The position numbers and the translations under genes were made by a program. A stretch of DNA of 37,883 nucleotides from Pelagibacteraceae bacterium (GTDB taxonomy: Bacteria > Pseudomonadota > Alphaproteobacteria > GCA-002720895), in the NCBI GenBank assembly GCA_002720895.1, contig PBIP01000015.1, positions 1 through 37,883 on the forward strand, written 5' to 3'. Shown one piece after another: positions 9,652 through 18,652 of this stretch. The notes under the pieces are model-generated. The model was not told the DNA's origin. It did not search any database and worked only from the letters and a program-made list of their open reading frames with translations. Every line of letters begins with the position of its first letter. Positions within the stretch are counted from its first letter, which is position 1.

Positions 9652-10611
9652 TTAATATTTTAAGATAGAGCAACCCCAAGTTAGTCCACCACCAATTGCT
9701 TCAAAAACAATTATATCGCCTCTTTTTACAATTTTTTTTGACAATGCATGGTCTAAAGTTAGTGGTATAGAAGCTGACGAAGTGTTTGCATATTTGTCTA
9801 CAGTAACTAAGACTTTGTCTTTAGAAATTCCCAACTTATTAGCTGTCATATCCATAATTCTTTTGTTAGCCTGATGAGGAATAATCCAATCAATGTCATT
9901 TTTCTTTAAATTATTTTTTTTTAAATTTGTTTCAATACAATTAGTTAGTTTTTCAACAGCATGTCTAAATACTTCTTTGCCTTTCATTTTAATATGTCCC
10001 GCTTTTTGATTAGATGCTACGCCTCCATCAACATATAAAAGATCATAAAATCTTCCATCTGAATATAATTCTGTTGATATAATACCGGAATTTTTTTTTC
10101 TTCCTGTTAAAACAATAGCTCCAGCACCATCTCCAAAAAGAACACATGTTGATCTGTCATTCCAGTCTAATATTCTTGAAAAAACTTCAGATCCAATTAC
10201 TAAAGCATTTCTTGCTTGTTTATTTTTAATATAATTGTCTGCAATTGAAATTGCATATATAAATCCCGAACAAGCAGCTTGAACATCAAATGCAAATCCT
10301 TTTTTTATTCCCAATTTACCTTGTATTTTTGTGGCAGTAGATGGAAATGTATGATCAGGCGTCGATGTTGCGACAATAACTAAATCAATTTCTGTATTAT
10401 TTATTTTTGAATTTTTTATTGCTTTTTTTGCTGCTTCAAATCCCAAGTCAGAATTTAATTGTTTTTTATTAGCAATATATCTTTGACAAATACCTGTTCT
10501 CGTTTTAATCCATTCATCTGTAGTATTTAATTTTTTCGGAAGATCATTGTTAGTTATAATTTTTTTTGGCAAATAACCTCCGCAACCTAAAATGTAACTT
10601 GAAAACTTCAT
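9652..10611 (-). CDS. fabH: beta-ketoacyl-ACP synthase III
   Basis: 319 aa; TTDEWIKTRTGI, FDVQAACSGFIYAI, IPHQANKRIM, KYANTSSASIPLTL, GGGLTWG. Confidence 0.96.
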   Translation of the reverse strand: MKFSSYILGCGGYLPKKIITNNDLPKKLNTTDEWIKTRTGICQRYIANKKQLNSDLGFEAAKKAIKNSKINNTEIDLVIVATSTPDHTFPSTATKIQGKLGIKKGFAFDVQAACSGFIYAISIADNYIKNKQARNALVIGSEVFSRILDWNDRSTCVLFGDGAGAIVLTGRKKNSGIISTELYSDGRFYDLLYVDGGVASNQKAGHIKMKGKEVFRHAVEKLTNCIETNLKKNNLKKNDIDWIIPHQANKRIMDMTANKLGISKDKVLVTVDKYANTSSASIPLTLDHALSKKIVKRGDIIVFEAIGGGLTWGCSILKY

Positions 10612-10615
10612 TTTA

Positions 10616-11650
10616 TTAAAAATTTTTTTTTATTTCTGAAATAATTTTTTCATTAAAATTATTAACACATAAATCATATGCCACTGATATAGCGTTCGAA
10701 AAACCTTGATCATTTGCTCTGCCATGACTTTTAACAACTATCCCATTTAAACCTAAAAACATTGCTCCATTATATTTGCTTGGATTTACTTTATTCCACA
10801 AATTTTTTAAAATTGGTAATGAAATAATAAATGCAAACTTAGAGTAGATGTTATCATTAAATGAATTTTTTAAATAGTTAGTATAAAGTTCAGCTGTACC
10901 TTCAGCTGTTTTTAAAGCAATATTTCCTGTGAAACCGTCTGTAACAACAACATCTACAATGCCCATTGGTATATCATTTCCCTCTACAAAGCCATGAAAA
11001 TCAATATTTTTTTCTTTTTCTAATTTATTTGCAGCTGATTGAACGATTAAATTACCTTTTAAAATTTCAGATCCAACATTTAATAAACCAATTTTTGGTT
11101 TTTTTATTCCCAAAACAGTCTTAGAAAAAATTTTTCCCATAATTGCAAAATCTATAATATTTTTTGTATTACATTCAATATTTGCTCCCAAATCTAACAT
11201 TACCGTTCTAGATTTTTTAGTTATTTTATTATTAATTTTAGTTGGAAACATACTTGCTATTGCTGGACGATTTATACCTTTAATAGTTTTCATTAAAACT
11301 GTAGATATAACCATTAAAGCACCTGTATTTCCACCGCTTACAACAGCATTGGCAAGTCCTTTTTTAACAGATTCTATTGATTTAAACATACTGGATTTCC
11401 TAAAATTTCTCAATGCGTCTATAGGTTTTGTATTATTTGTTATTATTTGAGTTGTGTGGAAAATTTCAAATTTATTAAGAAAGTTATTTTTTTGTAATAA
11501 TGGTTTAATTACTTTTTCATCACCAAAAAAAATAAATTTTACTTTTGGTGTCTTTTTTGAAGCTATATAAACGCCATCAATTACACTTTGAGGACCTAAA
11601 TCTCCTCCCATAGCATCTACAGCAATTGTAATTTCCTTAGAATTATTCAC
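10616..11650 (-). CDS. plsX: phosphate acyltransferase PlsX
   Basis: 344 aa; IAVDAMGGDLGPQSVIDG, AVVSGGNTGALM, RPAIAS, VTDGFTGNIALKTAEG. Confidence 0.95.
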   Translation of the reverse strand: MNNSKEITIAVDAMGGDLGPQSVIDGVYIASKKTPKVKFIFFGDEKVIKPLLQKNNFLNKFEIFHTTQIITNNTKPIDALRNFRKSSMFKSIESVKKGLANAVVSGGNTGALMVISTVLMKTIKGINRPAIASMFPTKINNKITKKSRTVMLDLGANIECNTKNIIDFAIMGKIFSKTVLGIKKPKIGLLNVGSEILKGNLIVQSAANKLEKEKNIDFHGFVEGNDIPMGIVDVVVTDGFTGNIALKTAEGTAELYTNYLKNSFNDNIYSKFAFIISLPILKNLWNKVNPSKYNGAMFLGLNGIVVKSHGRANDQGFSNAISVAYDLCVNNFNEKIISEIKKNF

Positions 11651-11671
11651 AGAACAATATTTTAAAAAATA

Positions 11672-11857
11672 TTATTTAGTAGGATTAATAATTTTTTTCC
11701 CCCTATATTCGCCTGTAGATTTATCTATATGATGAGGTCTTCTTAATTCGCCTGAATTTTTATCTTCGATATATTTAATAGTGGATAATTTTCCTTTAAG
11801 ATGCGATATACGCATTTTAGATTTTGATTTAGAAGTTTTTTTTTTTGGTACTGCCAT
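11672..11857 (-). CDS. rpmF: 50S ribosomal protein L32
   Basis: [19 protein letters not shown]...[21 protein letters not shown]. Start taken at the internal ATG (11857) because MAVPKK is the canonical L32 N-terminus; the ORF track extends to 11893. Confidence 0.92.
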   Translation of the reverse strand: MAVPKKKTSKSKSKMRISHLKGKLSTIKYIEDKNSGELRRPHHIDKSTGEYRGKKIINPTK

Positions 11858-11919
11858 TTGATTATAATTATTATCATTTAAAAAATAAAACACAAATAAA
11901 TTATTAAAAAAATATTAAT

Positions 11920-12450
11920 TTATTCGTGAAAAAAGTTTTTTATAAAAATTTCGTTAGAAGTTGAGTTATTTAGTTTTTTATGATGCTTTAAAATATAGTT
12001 ATAAAAATTATTTAAATTTTTTTGCTTAATATTATTGTTATATATATTCTTTTTTATTAATTTTTTGATATTTACAAAGTCACTTTCTGTAATTTTTTTA
12101 TATTGTTGCATTCTAAAAGAAAAAATTTTAGCCAAACTTTTTACTTTTTTTCCAACAGAAAGATCTCCTGTGCCAATTTCTCTTAATGAAAAATCTATGT
12201 ATTCGAAAAAATAATTATAAAGTAACTGCATTTTTATTTTATCTATTTCATTTTTAAATCTAATATGTAAGAGAAAAATTAATATTAATATAATTTCATA
12301 TTTGCTATTAAAAGTATTTGGAATATTAAACTTTTGATTAAATATATTAGAATTAGATATTTTAATTATATTATTAAGAATATCTTTTATTTTTTTTGTA
12401 TTATAATTTTTCTTTTTGAAAAAAATTTTTTTTAAACTATTTAATATCAT
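11920..12450 (-). CDS. ubiquinol-cytochrome c chaperone (CBP3-like) family protein, divergent
   Basis: 176 aa; central motif FFEYIDFSLREIGTGDLSVGKKVKSLAKIFSFR resembles the family signature; adjacent to bamE, as commonly seen in alphaproteobacteria. Confidence 0.75.
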   Translation of the reverse strand: MILNSLKKIFFKKKNYNTKKIKDILNNIIKISNSNIFNQKFNIPNTFNSKYEIILILIFLLHIRFKNEIDKIKMQLLYNYFFEYIDFSLREIGTGDLSVGKKVKSLAKIFSFRMQQYKKITESDFVNIKKLIKKNIYNNNIKQKNLNNFYNYILKHHKKLNNSTSNEIFIKNFFHE

Positions 12451-12459
12451 TATAAAAAT

Positions 12460-12915
12460 ATGAATTATATAAAAATAATTTTAAAAATAGTTTTTACCAC
12501 ACTTTTTTTGCAATTAACTTCTTGTGGGTTAAAAGTTGTTGAAAATCATGGCCAAATATATGAAAAAAATGTTAAATTTGAAGAATTAGAAGTAGGAAAA
12601 ATAAAAAAGGATGAAATTCTTAATATGCTTGGTTCCCCGTCAACAACAAGTAATTTTGATAAAGAACCAAGCTGGATATATATAAGTTCTGAATTTAAAA
12701 AATTTGTTTTTTTAGATGGCCAAAATACAGATCAAAAAATATTAATACTTTCCTTCGACAAAGAAACTTTAACTAAGAAGGAATTACTATCAAAGAAAGA
12801 TATAAACGATATAGAATACGAAGATACAATTACAGATAGTCGTGGCAAAAAAATAAATTGGCTTAGAGAATTCTTCAGTAATTTAAACCCTGATCCATAT
12901 GGAAATAAAAAATAA
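12460..12915 (+). CDS. bamE: outer membrane protein assembly factor BamE (SmpA/OmlA) lipoprotein
   Basis: 151 aa; lipobox LTSC, VGKIKKDEILNMLGSPSTTSNFDKEPSWIYISS pattern typical of the SmpA/OmlA domain. Confidence 0.85.
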   Translation: MNYIKIILKIVFTTLFLQLTSCGLKVVENHGQIYEKNVKFEELEVGKIKKDEILNMLGSPSTTSNFDKEPSWIYISSEFKKFVFLDGQNTDQKILILSFDKETLTKKELLSKKDINDIEYEDTITDSRGKKINWLREFFSNLNPDPYGNKK

Positions 12916-12918
12916 TAG

Positions 12919-15015
12919 TTAATGAGCTATAAAGCCTAGAAGCAATAATGCAACAATATTGGTAATCTTGATCATTGGATTTATAGCTGGACCTGCTGTA
13001 TCTTTATAAGGATCTCCAACTGTATCTCCAGTAACAGCAGCTTTATGAGCATCTGAGCCTTTTCCTCCTAAATTGCCATCTTCTATATATTTTTTTGCAT
13101 TATCCCAGGCGCCACCTCCTGCAGTCATTGATATTGCAACAAACAAACCTGTAACAATAATACCTAATAACATGGCTCCAACTGATGCTAGAGCGGAACT
13201 TTGATCGGCAACTAGTAGAATAAAGAAATATAAAATAATTGGTGATAAAACTGGTAATAATGAAGGTATTATCATTTCTTTAATAGCAGTTTTGGTAAGC
13301 ATATCTACACATTTTCCGTACTCTGGTTTTGCTTTTCCTGACATAATACCTTTTATGCTTTTGAATTGTCTTCTCACTTCTATAACAACTGCTGACCCAG
13401 CTCTGCCAACTGCTGTCATTCCCATTGATGCAAAAAGGTAAGGTAAAAGACCGCCGAAAATTAAACCTACGACAACATATGGGTTTGATAAATTAAAATT
13501 AATATTTTGAACATTAATGAGATTGTTTTCTATAAAATAATTTAAATCAGCAGTATAAGTGGCAAATAATACTAAAGCTCCTAAACCGGCTGAACCAATT
13601 GCATATCCCTTTGTAATTGCCTTAGTTGTGTTACCTACTGCATCTAATGCATCTGTAATTTTTCTAATTTTTTTATCTAGTTTGGACATCTCTGCTATAC
13701 CACCAGCATTATCCGTAACTGGTCCATATGCATCTAACGCAACAACCATTCCTGCTAGTGCAAGCATTGATGTTACTGAAATTGCTATACCAAATAGACC
13801 GGCTAATTTGAAAGATGTTATTATTCCTATACAAATAATTACAGCGGGAATTGCTGTTGCCTCTAAACTTACAGCTAATCCCTGTATGATATTTGTAGCA
13901 TGTCCAGTTTCTGAGGATTTAGCAATACTTTGCACTGGTTTAAAATTAGTACCTGTATAATATTCTGTAATCCATATGAGCAGACTGGTAATTACTAATC
14001 CTGTGACTCCGCAATAAAATAAATCGAGTCCATTAAAATTTTTATCATTGACTAAAAAATTCTTATCTAAACCTATAAACCAATCCGTTAAAAACCATAA
14101 ACTTGCTATCGATAAAAAGGCCGTAACAAAGAATCCTTTATATAAAGCTCCCATAACATTGTTAGATTTTCCTAGTCTTACAAAAAATGTTCCAATGATA
14201 CTTGTAATAATACATGCACCCCCAATAGCTAATGGATATGACATAAATGCTAAAACAAGATCTGTTTGCTGATTAAAAAAAATTGATGCTAAAACCATTG
14301 TTGCAACTACTGTGACAACATAGGTTTCAAATAAATCTGCTGCCATACCTGCGCAATCACCAACATTATCTCCTACATTATCTGCAATCACAGCAGGATT
14401 TCTAGGATCATCTTCTGGTATTCCTGCTTCAACTTTACCAACTAAATCAGCACCAACATCCGCACCTTTTGTGAAAATTCCACCACCTAGCCTGGCAAAA
14501 ATAGAAATTAATGAAGCTCCAAAACTTAAACCAACTAATGGTTCAATTAGTCCTCTTCCGTTTACACCTAAATATAATAAAAATGAATAATACCCGCCAA
14601 TTGACAACAATGCTAAACCCACAACTAGCATTCCTGTGACTGAACCTGCCCTAAATGCAACTTTAAGGCCTTCGGATAATCCTTTCGATGCTGCAGATGC
14701 GGTTTTTACATTTGATCTAACAGATATGTGCATACCTATGTAACCTGCTAAACCAGATAAAACTGCTCCTAATAAAAAACCAAAAGCTACTTTAAAATCA
14801 AAAAAATAAAAAATTAAAACAAATATTGTAAGGCCAACATAAGAAATCGTTAAGTACTGTCTATTTAAATAAGCATTTGCCCCTTCTTGAATAGCAAGAG
14901 ATATTTCTTGCATTTTTTTATTTCCGGAATCTGAATTAAGTATACTTCTTGTAGCTAAAAAACCATACAAAATTGAGCTTAGTCCGCAAATAATTGAAAA
15001 CTGTATTGGATCCAT
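12919..15015 (-). CDS. hppA: membrane-bound proton-translocating pyrophosphatase, K+-independent type predicted
   Basis: 698 aa, multi-[104 protein letters not shown] carries the Lys associated with K+-independent H+-PPases. Confidence 0.97.
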   Translation of the reverse strand: MDPIQFSIICGLSSILYGFLATRSILNSDSGNKKMQEISLAIQEGANAYLNRQYLTISYVGLTIFVLIFYFFDFKVAFGFLLGAVLSGLAGYIGMHISVRSNVKTASAASKGLSEGLKVAFRAGSVTGMLVVGLALLSIGGYYSFLLYLGVNGRGLIEPLVGLSFGASLISIFARLGGGIFTKGADVGADLVGKVEAGIPEDDPRNPAVIADNVGDNVGDCAGMAADLFETYVVTVVATMVLASIFFNQQTDLVLAFMSYPLAIGGACIITSIIGTFFVRLGKSNNVMGALYKGFFVTAFLSIASLWFLTDWFIGLDKNFLVNDKNFNGLDLFYCGVTGLVITSLLIWITEYYTGTNFKPVQSIAKSSETGHATNIIQGLAVSLEATAIPAVIICIGIITSFKLAGLFGIAISVTSMLALAGMVVALDAYGPVTDNAGGIAEMSKLDKKIRKITDALDAVGNTTKAITKGYAIGSAGLGALVLFATYTADLNYFIENNLINVQNINFNLSNPYVVVGLIFGGLLPYLFASMGMTAVGRAGSAVVIEVRRQFKSIKGIMSGKAKPEYGKCVDMLTKTAIKEMIIPSLLPVLSPIILYFFILLVADQSSALASVGAMLLGIIVTGLFVAISMTAGGGAWDNAKKYIEDGNLGGKGSDAHKAAVTGDTVGDPYKDTAGPAINPMIKITNIVALLLLGFIAH

Positions 15016-15054
15016 ATCATAACAGTTTTAATTACTTTTTATTAAAAAATCAAA

Positions 15055-16026
15055 TTAAAAATGCTTAAAACCCAAACTTTTAAATGATAATTCTTTATTA
15101 TTTTGGTCTAATACAATAAGTTTTTTTTTTTTTAAAATACTTCCAATTTTTGTAATTTTTAATAAATGTTTTCTCGCTAGTGAAATAATTTTTTTTGAAT
15201 TTTTTTTGTTTGCAGTAAATATTAATTGATAATCTTCACCACAAGTAATTAGATAATTTGTATTAATTTTATTTAAATTTAACAATTCTTTTGTTTGTTT
15301 ACTAAACGGAATTTTTTCAATGTTAATCTCGGCGCCACAATTTGATGATAAAATAATATTATTTAAATCTGCTAGAAGCCCATCAGAAATATCAGTTGCA
15401 GAATTTATATATCTACCTAGTTCTTTTGAAAATTCAACTGGGGGATCAGGCAATTTATGCTTACGAATATAAAAATTATTTAGTTTTTTATTTAAAGATA
15501 ATTTTTTTAACAAAATTTTATAACCAACTCCGCTATCACCGATATTACCTGTAACATAAATATCATCCGATAATTTTGCATTTGACCTTTTAATAAGTTT
15601 TTTTTTTTTATAACCAAATAAAGTAATAGATAATATTAACGGTCCACTAGTAACTACTGTGTCTCCACCTATTAAAGCTAATTTGTATTTTAATTGATCT
15701 TCTTTTAATCCTTTTGCAAATAATTTAATCCATCTATTTAATTTTTTTTCTTTTAACTTATTTGGCAGTGATAAATTTAAAGTATATCCAAAGGGTTCGG
15801 CGCACATAGATGCTAAATCAGATAGATTCGCTCTAAGTAATTTCTTTGCAATTAGTGAAGGATTTTTTTCATTTTTTTGAAAATGATCGCCTTCAACAAT
15901 TGAATCTGTGCCAACTACAATTTTTTTTTTATCAGGTAATACAGCCGCGTCATCATCTAGGTTTAATGATAGATTGTTTGAAGAAAGAGGAGAAAATATT
16001 TTTTTTATAACTTCATATTCATTCAT
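15055..16026 (-). CDS. thiL: thiamine-monophosphate kinase
   Basis: 323 aa; DDAAVL, VGTDSIVEGDHF, NLSDLASMCAEPFGYTLNLSLP, GGDTV, ATDISDGLLADL. Confidence 0.93.
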   Translation of the reverse strand: MNEYEVIKKIFSPLSSNNLSLNLDDDAAVLPDKKKIVVGTDSIVEGDHFQKNEKNPSLIAKKLLRANLSDLASMCAEPFGYTLNLSLPNKLKEKKLNRWIKLFAKGLKEDQLKYKLALIGGDTVVTSGPLILSITLFGYKKKKLIKRSNAKLSDDIYVTGNIGDSGVGYKILLKKLSLNKKLNNFYIRKHKLPDPPVEFSKELGRYINSATDISDGLLADLNNIILSSNCGAEINIEKIPFSKQTKELLNLNKINTNYLITCGEDYQLIFTANKKNSKKIISLARKHLLKITKIGSILKKKKLIVLDQNNKELSFKSLGFKHF

Positions 16027-16450
16027 TGCTAATACTATTTGCTAGTTGATGTAAAATTCCATTAATAAGTCCAACTTCATTTTTATTTAAAAAAGAACTA
16101 CTAACTTTATTATATTCAGCAATAGATATTTTATGTGACAAATTTTTAAAATAAATAATTTCACATGAACCAAGTTCTAAAATTACTTTGATTATTGTCT
16201 CCATTTTTTCAAAACTTTTTTTTTTTACTATAGTTTCAATTCTTTTATCTAAATTTTTTTTATTTTTAACCGTCTCATTAAGTAACTTAAAAAAAAATTT
16301 TCTATCTGGTGAATTTCTAGTTTCACTATCTTTTAACAAGTTTTTTTTCACAACAGAAATCTCAATTTTTTTATTATAAGATAATTGGTACATTGCTTGC
16401 GTTGCAAGTACCCTTGACCAAGATCTTGAACCTTTATTTTTTTTTATCAT
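16019..16450 (-). CDS. nusB: transcription antitermination factor NusB
   Basis: RVLATQAMYQLSYN...ILELGSCEIIYFKNLSHKISIAEYNKVSSSFLNKNEVGLINGILHQL. Start placed at the internal ATG 16450 (ATGA overlap with the ribH stop) rather than the track start 16498. Confidence 0.85.
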   Translation of the reverse strand: MIKKNKGSRSWSRVLATQAMYQLSYNKKIEISVVKKNLLKDSETRNSPDRKFFFKLLNETVKNKKNLDKRIETIVKKKSFEKMETIIKVILELGSCEIIYFKNLSHKISIAEYNKVSSSFLNKNEVGLINGILHQLANSISNE

Positions 16451-16965
16451 TTTTTTATTAAGAGCATAAGTAATGTTTCTACTGCATGTTGGGTACACTT
16501 ATCTAATTTATTCTTTGCCTCTTGCATATTATTTGCATTAAATATCCCATTACCAATAGGTATAATATTTTCGATACTAATTCTTTGTAAATTTGTAAAA
16601 ATAGATGTTGATATTGCTTTGTGATTAATTGTTTTACCCTTAATTATACATCCTAAGGCTAAATAACCTGCGTATTTAGGTTGCTTGTTTAAATTAAGCT
16701 GGCTCAATTTAGAGATCTGCAATATATTATCTCTAATTTTTTTCTTATCTTTTCCTTCAAATGTTCCAAGTTGTTTTTCATTATCCTTTGTATCTTCTTT
16801 AATACTACGAGCAATTTCAAAGGGTATTTCAAATGAACCGGGCACTTCAGAAAAATCATAATCGATCTGTGAACTTTTTAGTTTTTTTTTACATATATCT
16901 AACATCTTAGATGTTATTTCATCTAAATAATAATTTGAATATATTATTTTTATTTTAGTTTTCAT
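16447..16965 (-). CDS. ribH: 6,7-dimethyl-8-ribityllumazine synthase, divergent
   Basis: 172 aa; VPGSFEIPFEIARSI, YAGYLALGCIIKGKT, IPIGNGIFNANNMQEA; in rib operon. Contains an insertion relative to typical RibH (see findings). Confidence 0.85.
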   Translation of the reverse strand: MKTKIKIIYSNYYLDEITSKMLDICKKKLKSSQIDYDFSEVPGSFEIPFEIARSIKEDTKDNEKQLGTFEGKDKKKIRDNILQISKLSQLNLNKQPKYAGYLALGCIIKGKTINHKAISTSIFTNLQRISIENIIPIGNGIFNANNMQEAKNKLDKCTQHAVETLLMLLIKK

Positions 16966-18050
16966 TTTATTGGGATAGTGTTAATTACTTTTAATCCATA
17001 ACCTTCAAGACCAACAATTGTTTTTTTACTATTTGATATTAAAATCATATTTTTTATCCCTAAATCAATTAAAATTTGCGCTCCTACCCCATAATCTCTT
17101 AATTGTAAATTTTTTTTATCATCTGTATTTGATTTAATCCTTTGAGATAAAGTCCATGATCTTGGTTCCCTTATAATTACAATAACTCCGTTTTTCTTTT
17201 TTGATATCATTTGCATAGATTTTTTTATTTGATTATCTAGAAAAGATGATGTTCCTAGAATATCATCTAAAAAATTTAAAGCGTGAACTCTGACTAATAC
17301 TGATTTTTTTGAATTAATTTTTCCTTTTACTAAAGCAATATGTTCAGCGGGTACAATTTTATTCTTGTAAACTATTAAATTAAATTCTCCTCCATATTTA
17401 CTTTTAATTTTAGTTTCTAATGTTCTTTCTATAATCTTTTCTTTTTTTCTTCTATAAGAAATCAAATCTGAAATAGTTGCAATTTTTAATTTATGTTGTT
17501 TAGAAAATTTGAAAAGGTCATCTCTTCTTGCCATCGTTCCATCATCATTCATAATTTCACATATTACCCCTGATGAATTAAGGTTTGCTAAAGATGCTAT
17601 ATCTACAGCTGCTTCTGTATGTCCTGCTCTAACTAAAACGCCTCCGTCTTGAGCTCTCAATGGGAAAATATGCCCAGGAGTAGAAATATTCTGTGAATTT
17701 GATTTTTTATTTATTGCTACTTTTATAGTCTTTGCTCTATCTTTAGCAGATATACCTGTAGATATGCCTTTTTTTGCTTCAATAGATATTGTAAATGCAG
17801 TTTTTCTTCTTGGAGCATTATGTTGAGGCATTAAAGGAAGATTTAATTCTTCTATTCTTTTTCCCGATAAAGCAAGACATATAAGTCCTCTTCCATATTT
17901 AGCCATAAAATTAATTTTATCAGCATTAATTTTTTCAGCTGGCACGATAAGGTCACCTTCATTCTCTCTATTTTCATCATCAACCAAAATGAACATTTTT
18001 CCTTTTTTCGCATCTTTGATAATTTCTTCTATTTTTGAAAAAAAGGTCAT
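16962..18050 (-). CDS. ribB: 3,4-dihydroxy-2-butanone-4-phosphate synthase with degenerate C-terminal GTP cyclohydrolase II-like domain (RibBX-like)
   Basis: 362 aa; RibB motifs (VDDENRENEGDLI, STPGHIFPLRAQDGGVLVRAGHTEAAVDIA, CEIMNDDGTMARRDDL). C-terminal half retains LRDYGVGAQILIDLGIKNM...VGLEGYGLKV but has no cysteines. Confidence 0.9.
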   Translation of the reverse strand: MTFFSKIEEIIKDAKKGKMFILVDDENRENEGDLIVPAEKINADKINFMAKYGRGLICLALSGKRIEELNLPLMPQHNAPRRKTAFTISIEAKKGISTGISAKDRAKTIKVAINKKSNSQNISTPGHIFPLRAQDGGVLVRAGHTEAAVDIASLANLNSSGVICEIMNDDGTMARRDDLFKFSKQHKLKIATISDLISYRRKKEKIIERTLETKIKSKYGGEFNLIVYKNKIVPAEHIALVKGKINSKKSVLVRVHALNFLDDILGTSSFLDNQIKKSMQMISKKKNGVIVIIREPRSWTLSQRIKSNTDDKKNLQLRDYGVGAQILIDLGIKNMILISNSKKTIVGLEGYGLKVINTIPIK

Positions 18051-18652
18051 AATTTATTTACATCAACATAATTAGAAACATATCTTGCTATCATATCAAC
18101 TTCTATATTTAATAATTCTTTAATACTTACATTGTTGAATGTTGTAGTTTTTAAAGTATGAGGAATAATATTTACTTCAAAAGCATTACTCGATACATCG
18201 TTTATTGTTAGAGAAACACCGTTAATAGATATCGAGCCTTTAGAAGTTATAAATTTTTTTAGATTGAAAGGGATTTCAATTTTTAATATTAAACTTGAAC
18301 CTTGATATTTTTTAGAAACTATTTTTGCTGTTTTATCTATATGACCAAAAACTAAATGTCCTGAAATTTCATCTCCAACTTTTAAAGAGGTTTCAAGATT
18401 AACTAATGCACCAACTTTAAATGAATTTAAATTTGATTTTAATAGCGTTTCTTTAGAAGCGCTGATTACAAACCAATTATTTTTTTTCTTTTTACCTTTT
18501 TTTATAATTGTTAAACAAATACCATTACAACTTATTGAAGAACCAATTTTTAATTTTTTATAATTAATTTTAGTAGAAATATAAAATTTAGTATCACCAT
18601 CTTTTTTGATTCTAAAAATTTCTCCAATATCTTCTATAATCCCGGTAAACAT
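18047..18652 (-). CDS. ribE: riboflavin synthase (alpha subunit)
   Basis: 201 aa; MFTGIIEDIGEI, GSSISCNGICLTI, LETSLKVGDEISGHLVFGHID, SISINGVSLTINDV. Confidence 0.95.
   Translation of the reverse strand: MFTGIIEDIGEIFRIKKDGDTKFYISTKINYKKLKIGSSISCNGICLTIIKKGKKKKNNWFVISASKETLLKSNLNSFKVGALVNLETSLKVGDEISGHLVFGHIDKTAKIVSKKYQGSSLILKIEIPFNLKKFITSKGSISINGVSLTINDVSSNAFEVNIIPHTLKTTTFNNVSIKELLNIEVDMIARYVSNYVDVNKL

Noticed and set aside
13559-13960. 133-aa plus-strand ORF opposite hppA (and 14048-14272)
   Set aside because: Antisense to conserved H+-PPase; low-complexity shadow ORFs.
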